NCBI RefSeq assembly: GCF_029837695.1
Contig: NZ_JAOEEA010000014.1
Coordinates: 1 to 64,000 of the forward strand
Direction of reading: 5' to 3'
DNA length: 64,000 nt
Source of the DNA: Pseudomonas sp. GD04019
GTDB lineage: Bacteria; Pseudomonadota; Gammaproteobacteria; Pseudomonadales; Pseudomonadaceae
The translations under genes and the position numbers were made by a program. Below, piece by piece: positions 45,411 through 53,228 of the stretch (its first letter is position 1; each line of letters begins with the position of its first letter). The notes under the pieces were generated by a model. The model worked only from the letters and a program-made list of their open reading frames with translations, was not told the origin of the DNA and made no database searches.

Positions 45411-47297
45411 ATGAAGCTGTCCCGTTCCCTGCCTCTCTCGGCCCTGGCCGTTGCCCTGCTGCCCGGCACCAGCACCCTGGCTGCCGACCAGGAAGCCGCG
45501 CTGAAGCTGTCCGAAACCCTGATCAGCGCCAACCGCGATGTGCAGCAGCGCAGCGCCAGCAGCACCGCCAACACGGTATTCACTCGCGCCGACATCGAGC
45601 GCCTGCAGCCCTCATCGGTGAGCGAACTGCTCAAGCGCGTACCTGGCGTCCAGGTGACCGACAACGGTATCGGCAGCCTGACCAGCCTGTACATCCGTGG
45701 CACCAAGTCGGCCCAGAGCCTGGTGCTGGTGGACGGCATGCGCATCGGCTCGGCCAGCTCCGGCGACAGCAACCTGCAGCACATTAACGTAGACCAGATC
45801 GAGCGCATCGAAGTGCTGCGCGGCCCGCGCTCCGCGGTGTATGGCGCCGACGCCATCGGCGGCGTGGTACAGATTTTCACCCGCCGCAGTGCCGGCGCGG
45901 GCCTCAAGCCCTTCGTGCGCATGAGCTACGGCAGCAACGACAGCTGGCAGCGCAGCGCCGGCATCTCCGGTGGCGACGAGCAGACACGTTTCAGCCTGGC
46001 CGGCAGCCTCGACGAGACCGACGGCATCGACCGCACCGGCACCTCCTACGGCTCCGACCAGGACCACGATGCCTACCGCAACAAGGCCTTCAGCCTGAGC
46101 CTGAGCCACAGCTTCAGCGAACAGCTGGAGGCCGGCGTCAATGTGCTCGACCAGCGCGGCCGCACCGAATTCGACAACCCCTTCGGCCGCTTCGACATGA
46201 CCACCTTCGAGTCGGTCGGCCAGGACCCGTACAGCGACTTCACCGTCAGCAGCGTCTCCAGCTACCTCGATGCGCAGATCAACGATATCTGGAACAGCCG
46301 CCTGGAAGTCGGTCACAGCGAGAACCGCGAGGAGAGCCTGGACAAGCTCAGCGACGAGCGCGGCGTGTTCAACACCTACCGCGACTCGGTGAATTGGCTC
46401 AACACCCTGGCCCTGAGCGACAGCCACAGCCTGCTGCTGGGCGCCGACTGGTACGAGGACCAGCTCAACAGCAACACCGCCTTCGACGAGCATCAACGCT
46501 GGAACCAGGCCGCCTTCGTTCAGCACCGCTATGATGGCGAGCACTTCTCCACCGAGCTGGGCGTGCGCCACGACAAGAACGAGCAATTCGGCAGCGAGAA
46601 CACCTGGAGCGGCGCCCTGACCCTGCCGCTGAACGCTGTCAACGACCTGATCCTGTCCTACAGCGAAGGCTTCCGTGCGCCGACCTTCAACGACCTGTAC
46701 TACCCGGACTACAGCAACCCGGACCTCAAGCCCGAGCACTCGAAGAGCTACGAGCTGCAATGGCGCAGCGAGCTGACCGAGAGCACCCGCCTGGAGGCCT
46801 CGGTGTATCGCACCGATATCAAGGATGCGATCGCCAACGATCAGAACTTCATCCCGCAGAACATCGCCACCGCGCGCATCCACGGCTTCGAGGCGACGCT
46901 GCAGCAGGAGCTGTTCGGCTGGCAGGGCCAGCTCGGCATCGCCTTCGTCGACCCGCGTGACCGCGACACCGGCCACACCCTCAACCGCCGCGCCCGCCGC
47001 ACCCTGAGCCTGGATCTGGACCGCGCCTTCGGCGACTTCGCCGTGGGTGCCACCTGGCAGGCCGCGAGCAGCAGCTACGACGATCCGAACAACCAGTACC
47101 AGCTGGCCGGCTACGGCCTGCTGGGTCTGCGCGGCAGCTGGCAGGCGACCGGCGAGCTGAAGCTGGAGGCGAAGATCGACAACCTGCTGGACAAGGATTA
47201 CCAGCGTGCCCTGTACGAGCACGAGGGTGAGCGCTACGGCTACCGCCAGGAAGGCCGCACGGCGATGCTCGGCTTCGTCTGGACTCCCGAGCTGTAA
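45411..47297 (+). CDS. btuB: TonB-dependent vitamin B12 receptor
   Basis: 628-residue outer-membrane receptor importing corrinoids. Signal peptide (cleaved after STLA, near residue 24), a TonB-box-like segment (ETLISA, about residues 34-39), plug domain (LLKRVPGVQVTDNGIGSLTS, IEVLRGPRSAVYGADAIGGV), then the 22-strand barrel ending ...MLGFVWTPEL. The upstream cobalamin riboswitch and the convergent btuF-type gene specify the substrate. AGGA lies about 7 bases before the ATG. Confidence 0.93.
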   Translation: MKLSRSLPLSALAVALLPGTSTLAADQEAALKLSETLISANRDVQQRSASSTANTVFTRADIERLQPSSVSELLKRVPGVQVTDNGIGSLTSLYIRGTKSAQSLVLVDGMRIGSASSGDSNLQHINVDQIERIEVLRGPRSAVYGADAIGGVVQIFTRRSAGAGLKPFVRMSYGSNDSWQRSAGISGGDEQTRFSLAGSLDETDGIDRTGTSYGSDQDHDAYRNKAFSLSLSHSFSEQLEAGVNVLDQRGRTEFDNPFGRFDMTTFESVGQDPYSDFTVSSVSSYLDAQINDIWNSRLEVGHSENREESLDKLSDERGVFNTYRDSVNWLNTLALSDSHSLLLGADWYEDQLNSNTAFDEHQRWNQAAFVQHRYDGEHFSTELGVRHDKNEQFGSENTWSGALTLPLNAVNDLILSYSEGFRAPTFNDLYYPDYSNPDLKPEHSKSYELQWRSELTESTRLEASVYRTDIKDAIANDQNFIPQNIATARIHGFEATLQQELFGWQGQLGIAFVDPRDRDTGHTLNRRARRTLSLDLDRAFGDFAVGATWQAASSSYDDPNNQYQLAGYGLLGLRGSWQATGELKLEAKIDNLLDKDYQRALYEHEGERYGYRQEGRTAMLGFVWTPEL

Positions 47298-47315
47298 GCG
47301 TTAAGCGCAATGCAC

Positions 47316-47340
47316 AAGGCCCCTTTCGGGGCCTTTTGTC
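47316..47340 (+). terminator. terminator between convergent btuB and btuF
   Basis: An 8-bp stem AAGGCCCC/GGGGCCTT with a TTTC loop followed by TTGTCTTT. Good for btuB; it may serve the minus-strand transcript too. Confidence 0.85.
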
Positions 47341-47360
47341 TTTCTGCGCTACGGTGTGGC

Positions 47361-48161
47361 TCAACGAGCCTTGGCCAGCATCGCGCAGAGTTTTCCGATA
47401 GCCGCCAGCATCTGGAAGCTGGGGCGCTCCAGGCCCTTGTCCGGCACCGTCCACAGCTGCTGGCGCCGTACTGCCGGCAACTGCGGCCAGGCCCGCCAGT
47501 GCTGCAGCTCGGCATCGCTGCCGGCGAGTATCACCTCGGGCGCGCGCCCCAGCACCGCCTCGACATTGACCTGCGGCGCCGGCAGCTGCAGATCGGCGAA
47601 CACGTTGCGCGCACCGCAGACGTTCAGCGCGTCGCCAATGATCTGCCGCCCGCCGATGGTGTACAGCGGCTCATGCCAGACCTGGTAGAACACCGGCAGC
47701 GGCGGTTCGCGCCGGTAGCGCTCGCGCAGGCTGGCCAGGCCAGCGCGGAACTGCTGGCGCAGCTGGCGACCACTCTCGGCATGGCCGACCCGCTCGCCGA
47801 CCTCGGCGAACTGTTCGGCCAGCTGGTCGAGGTCATGGGGCTCGCCGACATAGAGCGGGATGCCGAAGGACTTCAGCTGTTCGCGCTGGGCAGCAGGAAC
47901 GCTGTCCGGCCATAGCAGCAACAGATCCGGGCGCAGCGCCAGCAGGGTTTCCAGTTCCACCTGGCCGTACCGCCCCACCGAGGGCAGGTGCGTCAGTTCA
48001 GGCGGCCGCTCGCCGCCATCGAGCACACCGACCAGGCGCTTCTCGGCGCCCAGTTCCAGCATGATTTCCGACATCGAGGGGGCCAGGCTGACCACCCGCT
48101 CCGCCGCGCCCAGCGGCAGGCTCAAGGCGAGCAGGCAGGTGGCGAAGAGACGCTTAGCCAA
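47361..48161 (-). CDS. btuF: cobalamin-binding periplasmic protein, BtuF family
   Basis: 266-residue substrate-binding protein of the helical-backbone (BtuF/TroA) class, signal peptide about 18 residues (MAKRLFATCLLALSLPLGAA). Family motifs: RVVSLAPSMSEIMLELGA, RPDLLLLWPDSVP, ...VWHEPLYTIGGRQIIGDALNVCG. Opposite btuB, consistent with B12 delivery; the ABC permease BtuCD is not in the window. TTG start at 48161 overlapping the preceding gene by 8 bases; no ATG or GTG gives a full signal peptide. Confidence 0.87.
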   Translation of the reverse strand: MAKRLFATCLLALSLPLGAAERVVSLAPSMSEIMLELGAEKRLVGVLDGGERPPELTHLPSVGRYGQVELETLLALRPDLLLLWPDSVPAAQREQLKSFGIPLYVGEPHDLDQLAEQFAEVGERVGHAESGRQLRQQFRAGLASLRERYRREPPLPVFYQVWHEPLYTIGGRQIIGDALNVCGARNVFADLQLPAPQVNVEAVLGRAPEVILAGSDAELQHWRAWPQLPAVRRQQLWTVPDKGLERPSFQMLAAIGKLCAMLAKAR

Positions 48162-48573
48162 GCTGGCGCGGGATGCGGTACAGGCAGAGCAGCACCACGC
48201 TGCTCAGGGCAAGAAGAATCAGGGCGACGGCATTCAGCCCGCTGAACAGGGCAATGGCGGCGACCCAGCCCGGCAGGCAGGCGCCGAGGAAGGCCTTGCG
48301 CCGCTGGCGCGCCAGCTCCAGCCAGGCCTCGCGCTCATGCTCGCCATCCAGGGCCGCCTCGGTAGCGATCAGCGCGCGCTTGTAGGCGGAGAACAGCGGC
48401 AGGCTGACGAACATGGACGCCATGCCGGCGATGAACAGCGGCATCTCCAGCACCGTCCCCAATGCCTGGCTGCCACCGAACAGCAGATTGAGGAAGAACA
48501 GCGGTGCCAGGGCGAAGCCGAGCCAGCGCCACCATTCAAGGGCGAGCCGGCGACGCACTTCGGCGCGCGTCAC
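48154..48573 (-). CDS. small polytopic membrane protein of unknown function
   Basis: 139 residues with four predicted TM segments in two pairs (about 18-34, 40-60, 97-112, 115-132) around a charged central loop EAALDGEHEREAWLELARQR. I do not recognise a family. The GTG start overlaps the ribA stop (GTGA) and its end overlaps btuF, so it is coupled to both; this ribA-orf-btuF order also exists, as I recall, in P. aeruginosa. Confidence 0.78.
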   Translation of the reverse strand: MTRAEVRRRLALEWWRWLGFALAPLFFLNLLFGGSQALGTVLEMPLFIAGMASMFVSLPLFSAYKRALIATEAALDGEHEREAWLELARQRRKAFLGACLPGWVAAIALFSGLNAVALILLALSSVVLLCLYRIPRQLG

Positions 48574-49181
48574 TCGGTCTCTTCCTGGTGCTGCAGCCCC
48601 AGCATGTGACCGAGCTTGCCGGCCTTGGTCGCCAGGTACTTGCTGTTGTGCGGGTTGCGCCCGATCTCCAGCGGACGGCGCTCGGCCACGCGCACGCCAA
48701 AGCCTTCCAGCGCCTTGACCTTGCGCGGGTTGTTGGTCATCAGATTGATCGCGCGCACACCCAGGTGATCGAGCATCGGCTGGCAGATCGAATAGTCACG
48801 CTGATCGGCGGCAAAGCCCAGGCGCTCGTTGGCTTCCACGGTGTCGGCGCCGGCATCCTGCAGTTCGTAGGCGCGGATCTTGTTCAGCAGGCCGATGCCA
48901 CGACCCTCCTGGCGCAGGTACAGCAGCACGCCACGGCCTTCGCTGGCGATGGCGCGCAGGGCGGCTTCGAGCTGGGCGCCGCAGTCGCAGCGCTGGCTGA
49001 ACAGGGCATCGCCGGTCAAGCACTCGGAGTGCAGGCGGCCCAGCACCGGCTGGCCATCGGCGATATCGCCCAGGGTCAGGGCCACATGCTCCTTGCCGCT
49101 CTCCTCATCGAGGAAACCGTGCATGGTGAACACCGCGAAGGGTGTGGGCAGCTTGGAGGCGGCGACGAAGACGACGGACAC
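48570..49181 (-). CDS. ribA: GTP cyclohydrolase II
   Basis: 203 residues, first committed step of riboflavin synthesis from GTP. Zinc ligands C54, C65, C67 in SECLTGDALFSQRCDC, and catalytic YLRQEGRGIGL; full length for a stand-alone RibA. GTG start at 49181 with AGGAG 7 bases upstream. This enzyme supplies the GCH-II activity that the RibBA protein at 53229 appears to lack. Confidence 0.96.
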   Translation of the reverse strand: MSVVFVAASKLPTPFAVFTMHGFLDEESGKEHVALTLGDIADGQPVLGRLHSECLTGDALFSQRCDCGAQLEAALRAIASEGRGVLLYLRQEGRGIGLLNKIRAYELQDAGADTVEANERLGFAADQRDYSICQPMLDHLGVRAINLMTNNPRKVKALEGFGVRVAERRPLEIGRNPHNSKYLATKAGKLGHMLGLQHQEETE

Positions 49182-49303
49182 CGTGTGCTCCTGTTGGACG
49201 TTCGGCAGAAAAGGCCGGCATTGTACCAGCAGCGTCGCACTGCGGCGCAGCGTGAATTGTCGGGGATAAGGATCGAAAGGGCCGATGAATCGGCCAAGCG
49301 CAT

Positions 49304-49957
49304 CTAGAGCTTGGACTCCAGCTGCAGCACGCCGTTCTCCTCGCGCCAGCGCACCCGGCTGAGGAAGCTCATGCCCAGCAGCACTTCGGTGGGCGAGTCA
49401 CCCTCCAGCACCGCACCCTCCACGCCGAGCACTTCCAGGCCGCCGATCTTCACGCTGTCGAGCTTGATCCGCCAGGCGCGGATATTGCCACCGGCGGTGC
49501 TGGCCACCATGGGCTTGCCCTGCACCCGATAATCGATGCCCAGGCGGCGGGCCTGGCCCTCGTTCATCGCCACCGAGGTGGCACCGGTATCGACCAGGAA
49601 CTGCACCGGGTGGCCATCGATGGAGCCGGCGATCCAGTAGTGATTACCAACCCCACGGCTGATGCTGAGCTGGGCCTTCTGCGGCCCGGAGGCGGCGCCG
49701 CCCTGGTTGTATTCGCGGCTGATGCCGTAGCTGCGTTGCACGCCATCGACTTCCAGCACCGCGCCCTTGCTGTCGGCACTGACCACCTTGACCCCGCCGG
49801 GGCCGGTCTGGCCGCTGCGTACCAGCTTGCGCTGGCCATCCACCAGCAGCACCGCAGCGCCGGGGAACAGGCCGACCACCTGGACCTGGGTCTCGGCATG
49901 CAGCAGGGGAGTCAGGACCAGCAACAGGCTGGCGGCGAACAGCTCAAGGCGACGCAT
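49304..49957 (-). CDS. retropepsin-like aspartic protease, TIGR02281 type, secreted
   Basis: 217 residues with a signal peptide (MRRLELFAAS..., cleaved near residue 22), an N-terminal beta-rich extension (LFPGAAVLLVDGQRKLV) and a C-terminal single-lobe protease: FLVDTGATSVAMN active-site motif and VLLGMSFLSRVRW. Unlike the homologue at 23518 it has a cleavable signal rather than a TM anchor, and an extra domain. Start at 49957 is set by GGAG and the signal peptide; it overlaps the upstream gene by 14 bases. Confidence 0.85.
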   Translation of the reverse strand: MRRLELFAASLLLVLTPLLHAETQVQVVGLFPGAAVLLVDGQRKLVRSGQTGPGGVKVVSADSKGAVLEVDGVQRSYGISREYNQGGAASGPQKAQLSISRGVGNHYWIAGSIDGHPVQFLVDTGATSVAMNEGQARRLGIDYRVQGKPMVASTAGGNIRAWRIKLDSVKIGGLEVLGVEGAVLEGDSPTEVLLGMSFLSRVRWREENGVLQLESKL

Positions 49958-50699
49958 CTGGGATCTCCATGTCCTCGTCGAAGGGGTAAGGCTGCTGCCA
50001 GCGACTGAAAATCGCTCGCAGCGCGCCGTCACGCACCAGCTCGGTCATGCGCCGGTCGAAGAGTTCGGCCAGGGCGCGACCGCGGGCAGTATCGGCAAAG
50101 CCGGCATACAGCGGCAAGCGGGTCAGCACGGTAGTGCGAAAGCGCGCAGGGTCCGAGCCCTCGTGCAGCACGTCCTCGACCTCGGTGGAGGCATCCAGGT
50201 AAAAGTCGGCATGGCCCAGTTCGAGCATGCGCAGGATGCCGACGCGGCGCTCGATCTCCTCGAAGCGGCTGATTCCTGGCAAATAGCGCTGGTACTCGTA
50301 GCCACGCATCCACGCCAGGCGGTACTGGCCGATGCTCTGCAAGGTCGGCACCGGCTGCTCGCGCAGCGAGAGGGCGGCGATCTGATCGGCGTCGTAGGGC
50401 CAGCGTGGGTAGATGATCTTCTCGCTGATCTCGTCGCGATACGAGCCCAGCCAGGCATCCGCCTCGCCACGCTGGACCAGGCCGATGGAGCGGGTGTAGG
50501 GCACGATGCGGAAGCGCACCTTCACCCCGGCCGGCTCGAACACCTGGCGCATGACATCCCAGGCCAGGCCGCTGCCGTCCTCATTGGTATGACCGACCCA
50601 GTGCTCGCTGACCAGCTGGATCTCGGCCGGCAGTGCCTGGCCGGCCTGGGCGATTGGCCACCCCAGGCACAACAGCAACGCCAGCCAGCAGACACGCAT
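49944..50699 (-). CDS. periplasmic solute-binding protein, amino-acid type (SBP_bac_3-like)
   Basis: 251 residues with a signal peptide (MRVCWLALLLCLGWPIAQA). Fold signatures of family-3 binding proteins: EHWVGHTNEDGSGLAWDVMRQVFEPAG near the start, GEADAWLGSY and SEKIIYPRWPY, and LGHADFYLD in lobe two. No ABC permease or ATPase is nearby, so it may be an orphan receptor or cooperate with a distant transporter. GGAGG precedes the ATG. It lies between pgpA and the protease gene. Confidence 0.8.
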   Translation of the reverse strand: MRVCWLALLLCLGWPIAQAGQALPAEIQLVSEHWVGHTNEDGSGLAWDVMRQVFEPAGVKVRFRIVPYTRSIGLVQRGEADAWLGSYRDEISEKIIYPRWPYDADQIAALSLREQPVPTLQSIGQYRLAWMRGYEYQRYLPGISRFEEIERRVGILRMLELGHADFYLDASTEVEDVLHEGSDPARFRTTVLTRLPLYAGFADTARGRALAELFDRRMTELVRDGALRAIFSRWQQPYPFDEDMEIPDASP

Positions 50700-50713
50700 G
50701 TGCAGCCTCCGAA

Positions 50714-51199
50714 TCAGGCCAGGCCCCAGACCAGCACCTGCATCGCCAGCCAGGCGAATACGCCGGCCAGCACGTCGTCCAGCATGATGCCGATGCCACC
50801 GTGCACATGGCGGTCGATCCAGCGGATCGGCCAGGGCTTGAGGATGTCGAATACGCGGAACACTACAAAGCCTAGCAGCAACCACTGCCAACCCTCGGGC
50901 ACCAGCCACAGGGTGAGCCACATGCCGACCATCTCGTCCCAGACGATGCCTTCGTGGTCATGCACGCCCATGTCCTCGGCCACCCGGCCGCACAGCCAGA
51001 AGCCGAACAGCATGGTCACGCCGAGCATCAGCCAGTAGCCCCAGTCCGGCAGCATCTGCCACAGCGGGATGAAGGGGATGGCCACCATCGAGCCCCAGGT
51101 CCCCGGCGCCTTGGGCATGAGGCCGGAGCCGAAACCGAAGGCGAGAAAATGCCAGGGATTGCGCCACACCCGCGGCGCCACTTTCACCAGTTCAGTCAC
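50714..51199 (-). CDS. pgpA: phosphatidylglycerophosphatase A
   Basis: 161-residue inner-membrane enzyme dephosphorylating PGP to phosphatidylglycerol. Family motifs: FGSGLMPKAPGTWGS, WDEMVGMWLTLW and RVFDILKPWPIRWIDRHVHG then GIGIMLDDVLAG. GTG start at 51199 overlapping the thiL stop by 8 bases, the conserved thiL-pgpA coupling. Confidence 0.94.
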   Translation of the reverse strand: MTELVKVAPRVWRNPWHFLAFGFGSGLMPKAPGTWGSMVAIPFIPLWQMLPDWGYWLMLGVTMLFGFWLCGRVAEDMGVHDHEGIVWDEMVGMWLTLWLVPEGWQWLLLGFVVFRVFDILKPWPIRWIDRHVHGGIGIMLDDVLAGVFAWLAMQVLVWGLA

Positions 51200-52157
51200 C
51201 GCTACTCCCGAAATGCTGATAACCCGCCCGTGGCGGTTCGATGGGACGGCCCTGGCCGTCGATTAGCCGCACGCCCTGCCCCGCCAGCGCCCGGCCGATC
51301 ACCACGGCCTCCGGCCATTGGGCCTGCAGCGCGGGCAGGAGTTCAGGCGGCAGGGTAAAGGCCAGACGGTAGTCGTCGCCACCGCTCAGTGCACAGTCCA
51401 GCGCCGCAGTGCCGGCCAGAGCACGCAGGGCCGGCGACAGCGGCAGGCTGCCCTGTTCGATCTGCAGGGCCAGGCTGGATGCCGCGGCGACATGGCCGCA
51501 GTCGGCCAGCAGACCATCGGAGATATCCAGAGCCGCCGTGGCCGTGCCGCGCAGCCATTGGCCGAGAGCCAACTGCGGCTGCGGCGACCAGTAGCGCGCC
51601 AGCAGATAATCGGCCGCCTCGCCCTGCGCCACCTGGCGGCCCAGCACCAGCGGCAGCGCGCCGGCACCATCGCCCAGGCTGCCGCCGACGCAGAGCAGAT
51701 CGCCGGGACGTGCGCCGCTGCGGGTCAGCGCCTGGCCGGTCGGCACCTGGCCGAACACGGTCAGGGTCAGGCACAGCGGGCCGCGCGTGGTATCGCCACC
51801 GACCAGGGCCAGACCACAGGACTCGGCCATCTGCGACAGGCCACGGGCGAAACGCTCCAGCCAGGCCGGATCGGCCTGCGGCAGGGTCATGCCGAGGGTA
51901 AAACCGAGAGGCGCGGCGCCCATGGCCGCCAGATCACTGACCGCCACGGCCAACGCACGCTGGCCGAGCAACAAGGGATCGCAGGGATCGGGGAAATGCA
52001 CACCAGCCACCAGGGTGTCGGTGGACACGGCCAGTTGCTGGCCGGGGGCTGGCTGCAGCAGGGCGCAGTCGTCGCCGATGCCCAGTGCCACGCCTTCGGC
52101 CGCCTGCGCACAAGGCGCGGCGGCGAAATAGCGGCGGATCAGCTCGAACTCGCCCAA
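51192..52157 (-). CDS. thiL: thiamine-monophosphate kinase
   Basis: 321 residues, phosphorylates TMP to TPP (final thiamine step). AIRS/PurM-like ATP-binding fold: GIGDDCALL, STDTLVAGVHFP, GDTTRGP, DISDGLLADCGH, LSGGDDYRLAFT. TTG start at 52157 giving the canonical MGEFELIRRYF; GAGG lies only 2 bases upstream, which is tight. It links the rib/nus operon to thiC in the same window. Confidence 0.94.
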   Translation of the reverse strand: MGEFELIRRYFAAAPCAQAAEGVALGIGDDCALLQPAPGQQLAVSTDTLVAGVHFPDPCDPLLLGQRALAVAVSDLAAMGAAPLGFTLGMTLPQADPAWLERFARGLSQMAESCGLALVGGDTTRGPLCLTLTVFGQVPTGQALTRSGARPGDLLCVGGSLGDGAGALPLVLGRQVAQGEAADYLLARYWSPQPQLALGQWLRGTATAALDISDGLLADCGHVAAASSLALQIEQGSLPLSPALRALAGTAALDCALSGGDDYRLAFTLPPELLPALQAQWPEAVVIGRALAGQGVRLIDGQGRPIEPPRAGYQHFGSSGD

Positions 52158-52161
52158 AGCC

Positions 52162-52647
52162 TCAACGCTTGTTGGCTTTGACTTCGGCGGCGCGCAGTAC
52201 CGGCGCCAGCTTGTCCAGCACGCCGTTGACGAACTTGTGCCCGTCGGTGGCGCCGAAGGTCTTGGCCAGCTCGATGCCCTCGTTGATCACGACTTTGTAG
52301 GGCACGTCGACGCGGCTGGTTAGCTCCCAGGCGGACAGGCGCAGGATGGCCAGTTCGACCGGGTCCAGCTCTTCCAGGGGGATATCCAGGAAGGTGGCGA
52401 AGGACTGGTCCAGCTCGGTCTTCTGCCGCGCCACGCCGAGGAGGATCTCGTGGAAGTAGGCGCCATCGACGCCGCTGAAGTCGTTATCGACGCGGAACTG
52501 CGCTTCGATCTCGTTCAGCGACTGACCGGCCATGTGCCACTGATACAGCGCCTGCATGGCCAGGCTGCGGGCCACGCGGCGTTGCGCGATCTTGCCCTTG
52601 GCCTTGGGCTGCGGAGCGTCCTGGCTGTCGTCGTGGTTCAGGCTCAC
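52162..52647 (-). CDS. nusB: transcription antitermination factor NusB
   Basis: 161-residue all-helical protein acting with NusE at boxA in rRNA antitermination. Seen: QRRVARSLAMQALYQWHM, LRLSAWELTSRVDVPYKVVI then NEGIELAKTFGATDGHKFVN. GTG start at 52647 overlaps the ribH stop (GTGA); further upstream in-frame codons lie inside ribH and are not used. ribH-nusB linkage is conserved in most Proteobacteria. Confidence 0.94.
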   Translation of the reverse strand: MSLNHDDSQDAPQPKAKGKIAQRRVARSLAMQALYQWHMAGQSLNEIEAQFRVDNDFSGVDGAYFHEILLGVARQKTELDQSFATFLDIPLEELDPVELAILRLSAWELTSRVDVPYKVVINEGIELAKTFGATDGHKFVNGVLDKLAPVLRAAEVKANKR

Positions 52648-53120
52648 TTGGCCTCCAGCTGCGCCAGCAGACTTACCATTTCCAGAGCGGACAGGGCAGC
52701 TTCGGCGCCCTTGTTGCCGGCCTTGGTGCCGGAGCGCTCGATGGCCTGTTCGATGGAGTCGACGGTCAGCACGCCGAAGGAAACCGGTACGCCGTATTCC
52801 ATGGAGACCTGGGCCAGGCCCTTGGTGCACTCGCCGGCGACGTATTCGAAGTGCGGGGTACCGCCACGGATCACCGCGCCGAGGGCGATGATGGCGGCGA
52901 ACTCGCCGCGCTGGGCGACTTTCTGGGTGACCAGCGGAATCTCGAAGGCACCCGGCGCGCGGATGATGGTGATGTCGCTTTCCTTCACGCCGTGGCGGAC
53001 CAGGGCGTCGACGGCGCCGCTGACCAGGCTCTCGACGACGAAGCTGTTGAAGCGGCCAACCACCAGGGCGAATTTGCCTTGCGGGGCGATGAAGGTACCT
53101 TCGATGGTCTTCAGGGTCAT
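52644..53120 (-). CDS. ribH: 6,7-dimethyl-8-ribityllumazine synthase
   Basis: 158 residues, forms lumazine from the RibA/RibD product and dihydroxybutanone phosphate. Motifs: VGRFNSFVVESLVSGAVDAL, RAPGAFEIP, GAVIRGGTPHFEYVA and GVLT. Normal length. The start has only a weak ribosome site. Confidence 0.96.
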   Translation of the reverse strand: MTLKTIEGTFIAPQGKFALVVGRFNSFVVESLVSGAVDALVRHGVKESDITIIRAPGAFEIPLVTQKVAQRGEFAAIIALGAVIRGGTPHFEYVAGECTKGLAQVSMEYGVPVSFGVLTVDSIEQAIERSGTKAGNKGAEAALSALEMVSLLAQLEAK

Positions 53121-53186
53121 GGGCGAGTCTCAGTCTGTATAAAGAGCCGGGGCGCCGATGGGCGTCCCGTGGGTATCAATGTAGAA

Positions 53187-53221
53187 CGAAAAGCCGGGCC
53201 GGGCGCAGGCTGCGCTCGGCC
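53187..53221 (-). terminator. terminator-like hairpin between ribBA and ribH
   Basis: About 10 bp of GC-rich stem (GGCCG.GCGC / GCGC.CGGCC) with a 5-base loop, then on the minus strand CGGCTTTTCGTT. It could attenuate transcription between ribBA and ribH. Confidence 0.5.
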
Positions 53222-53228
53222 GGGGTCA

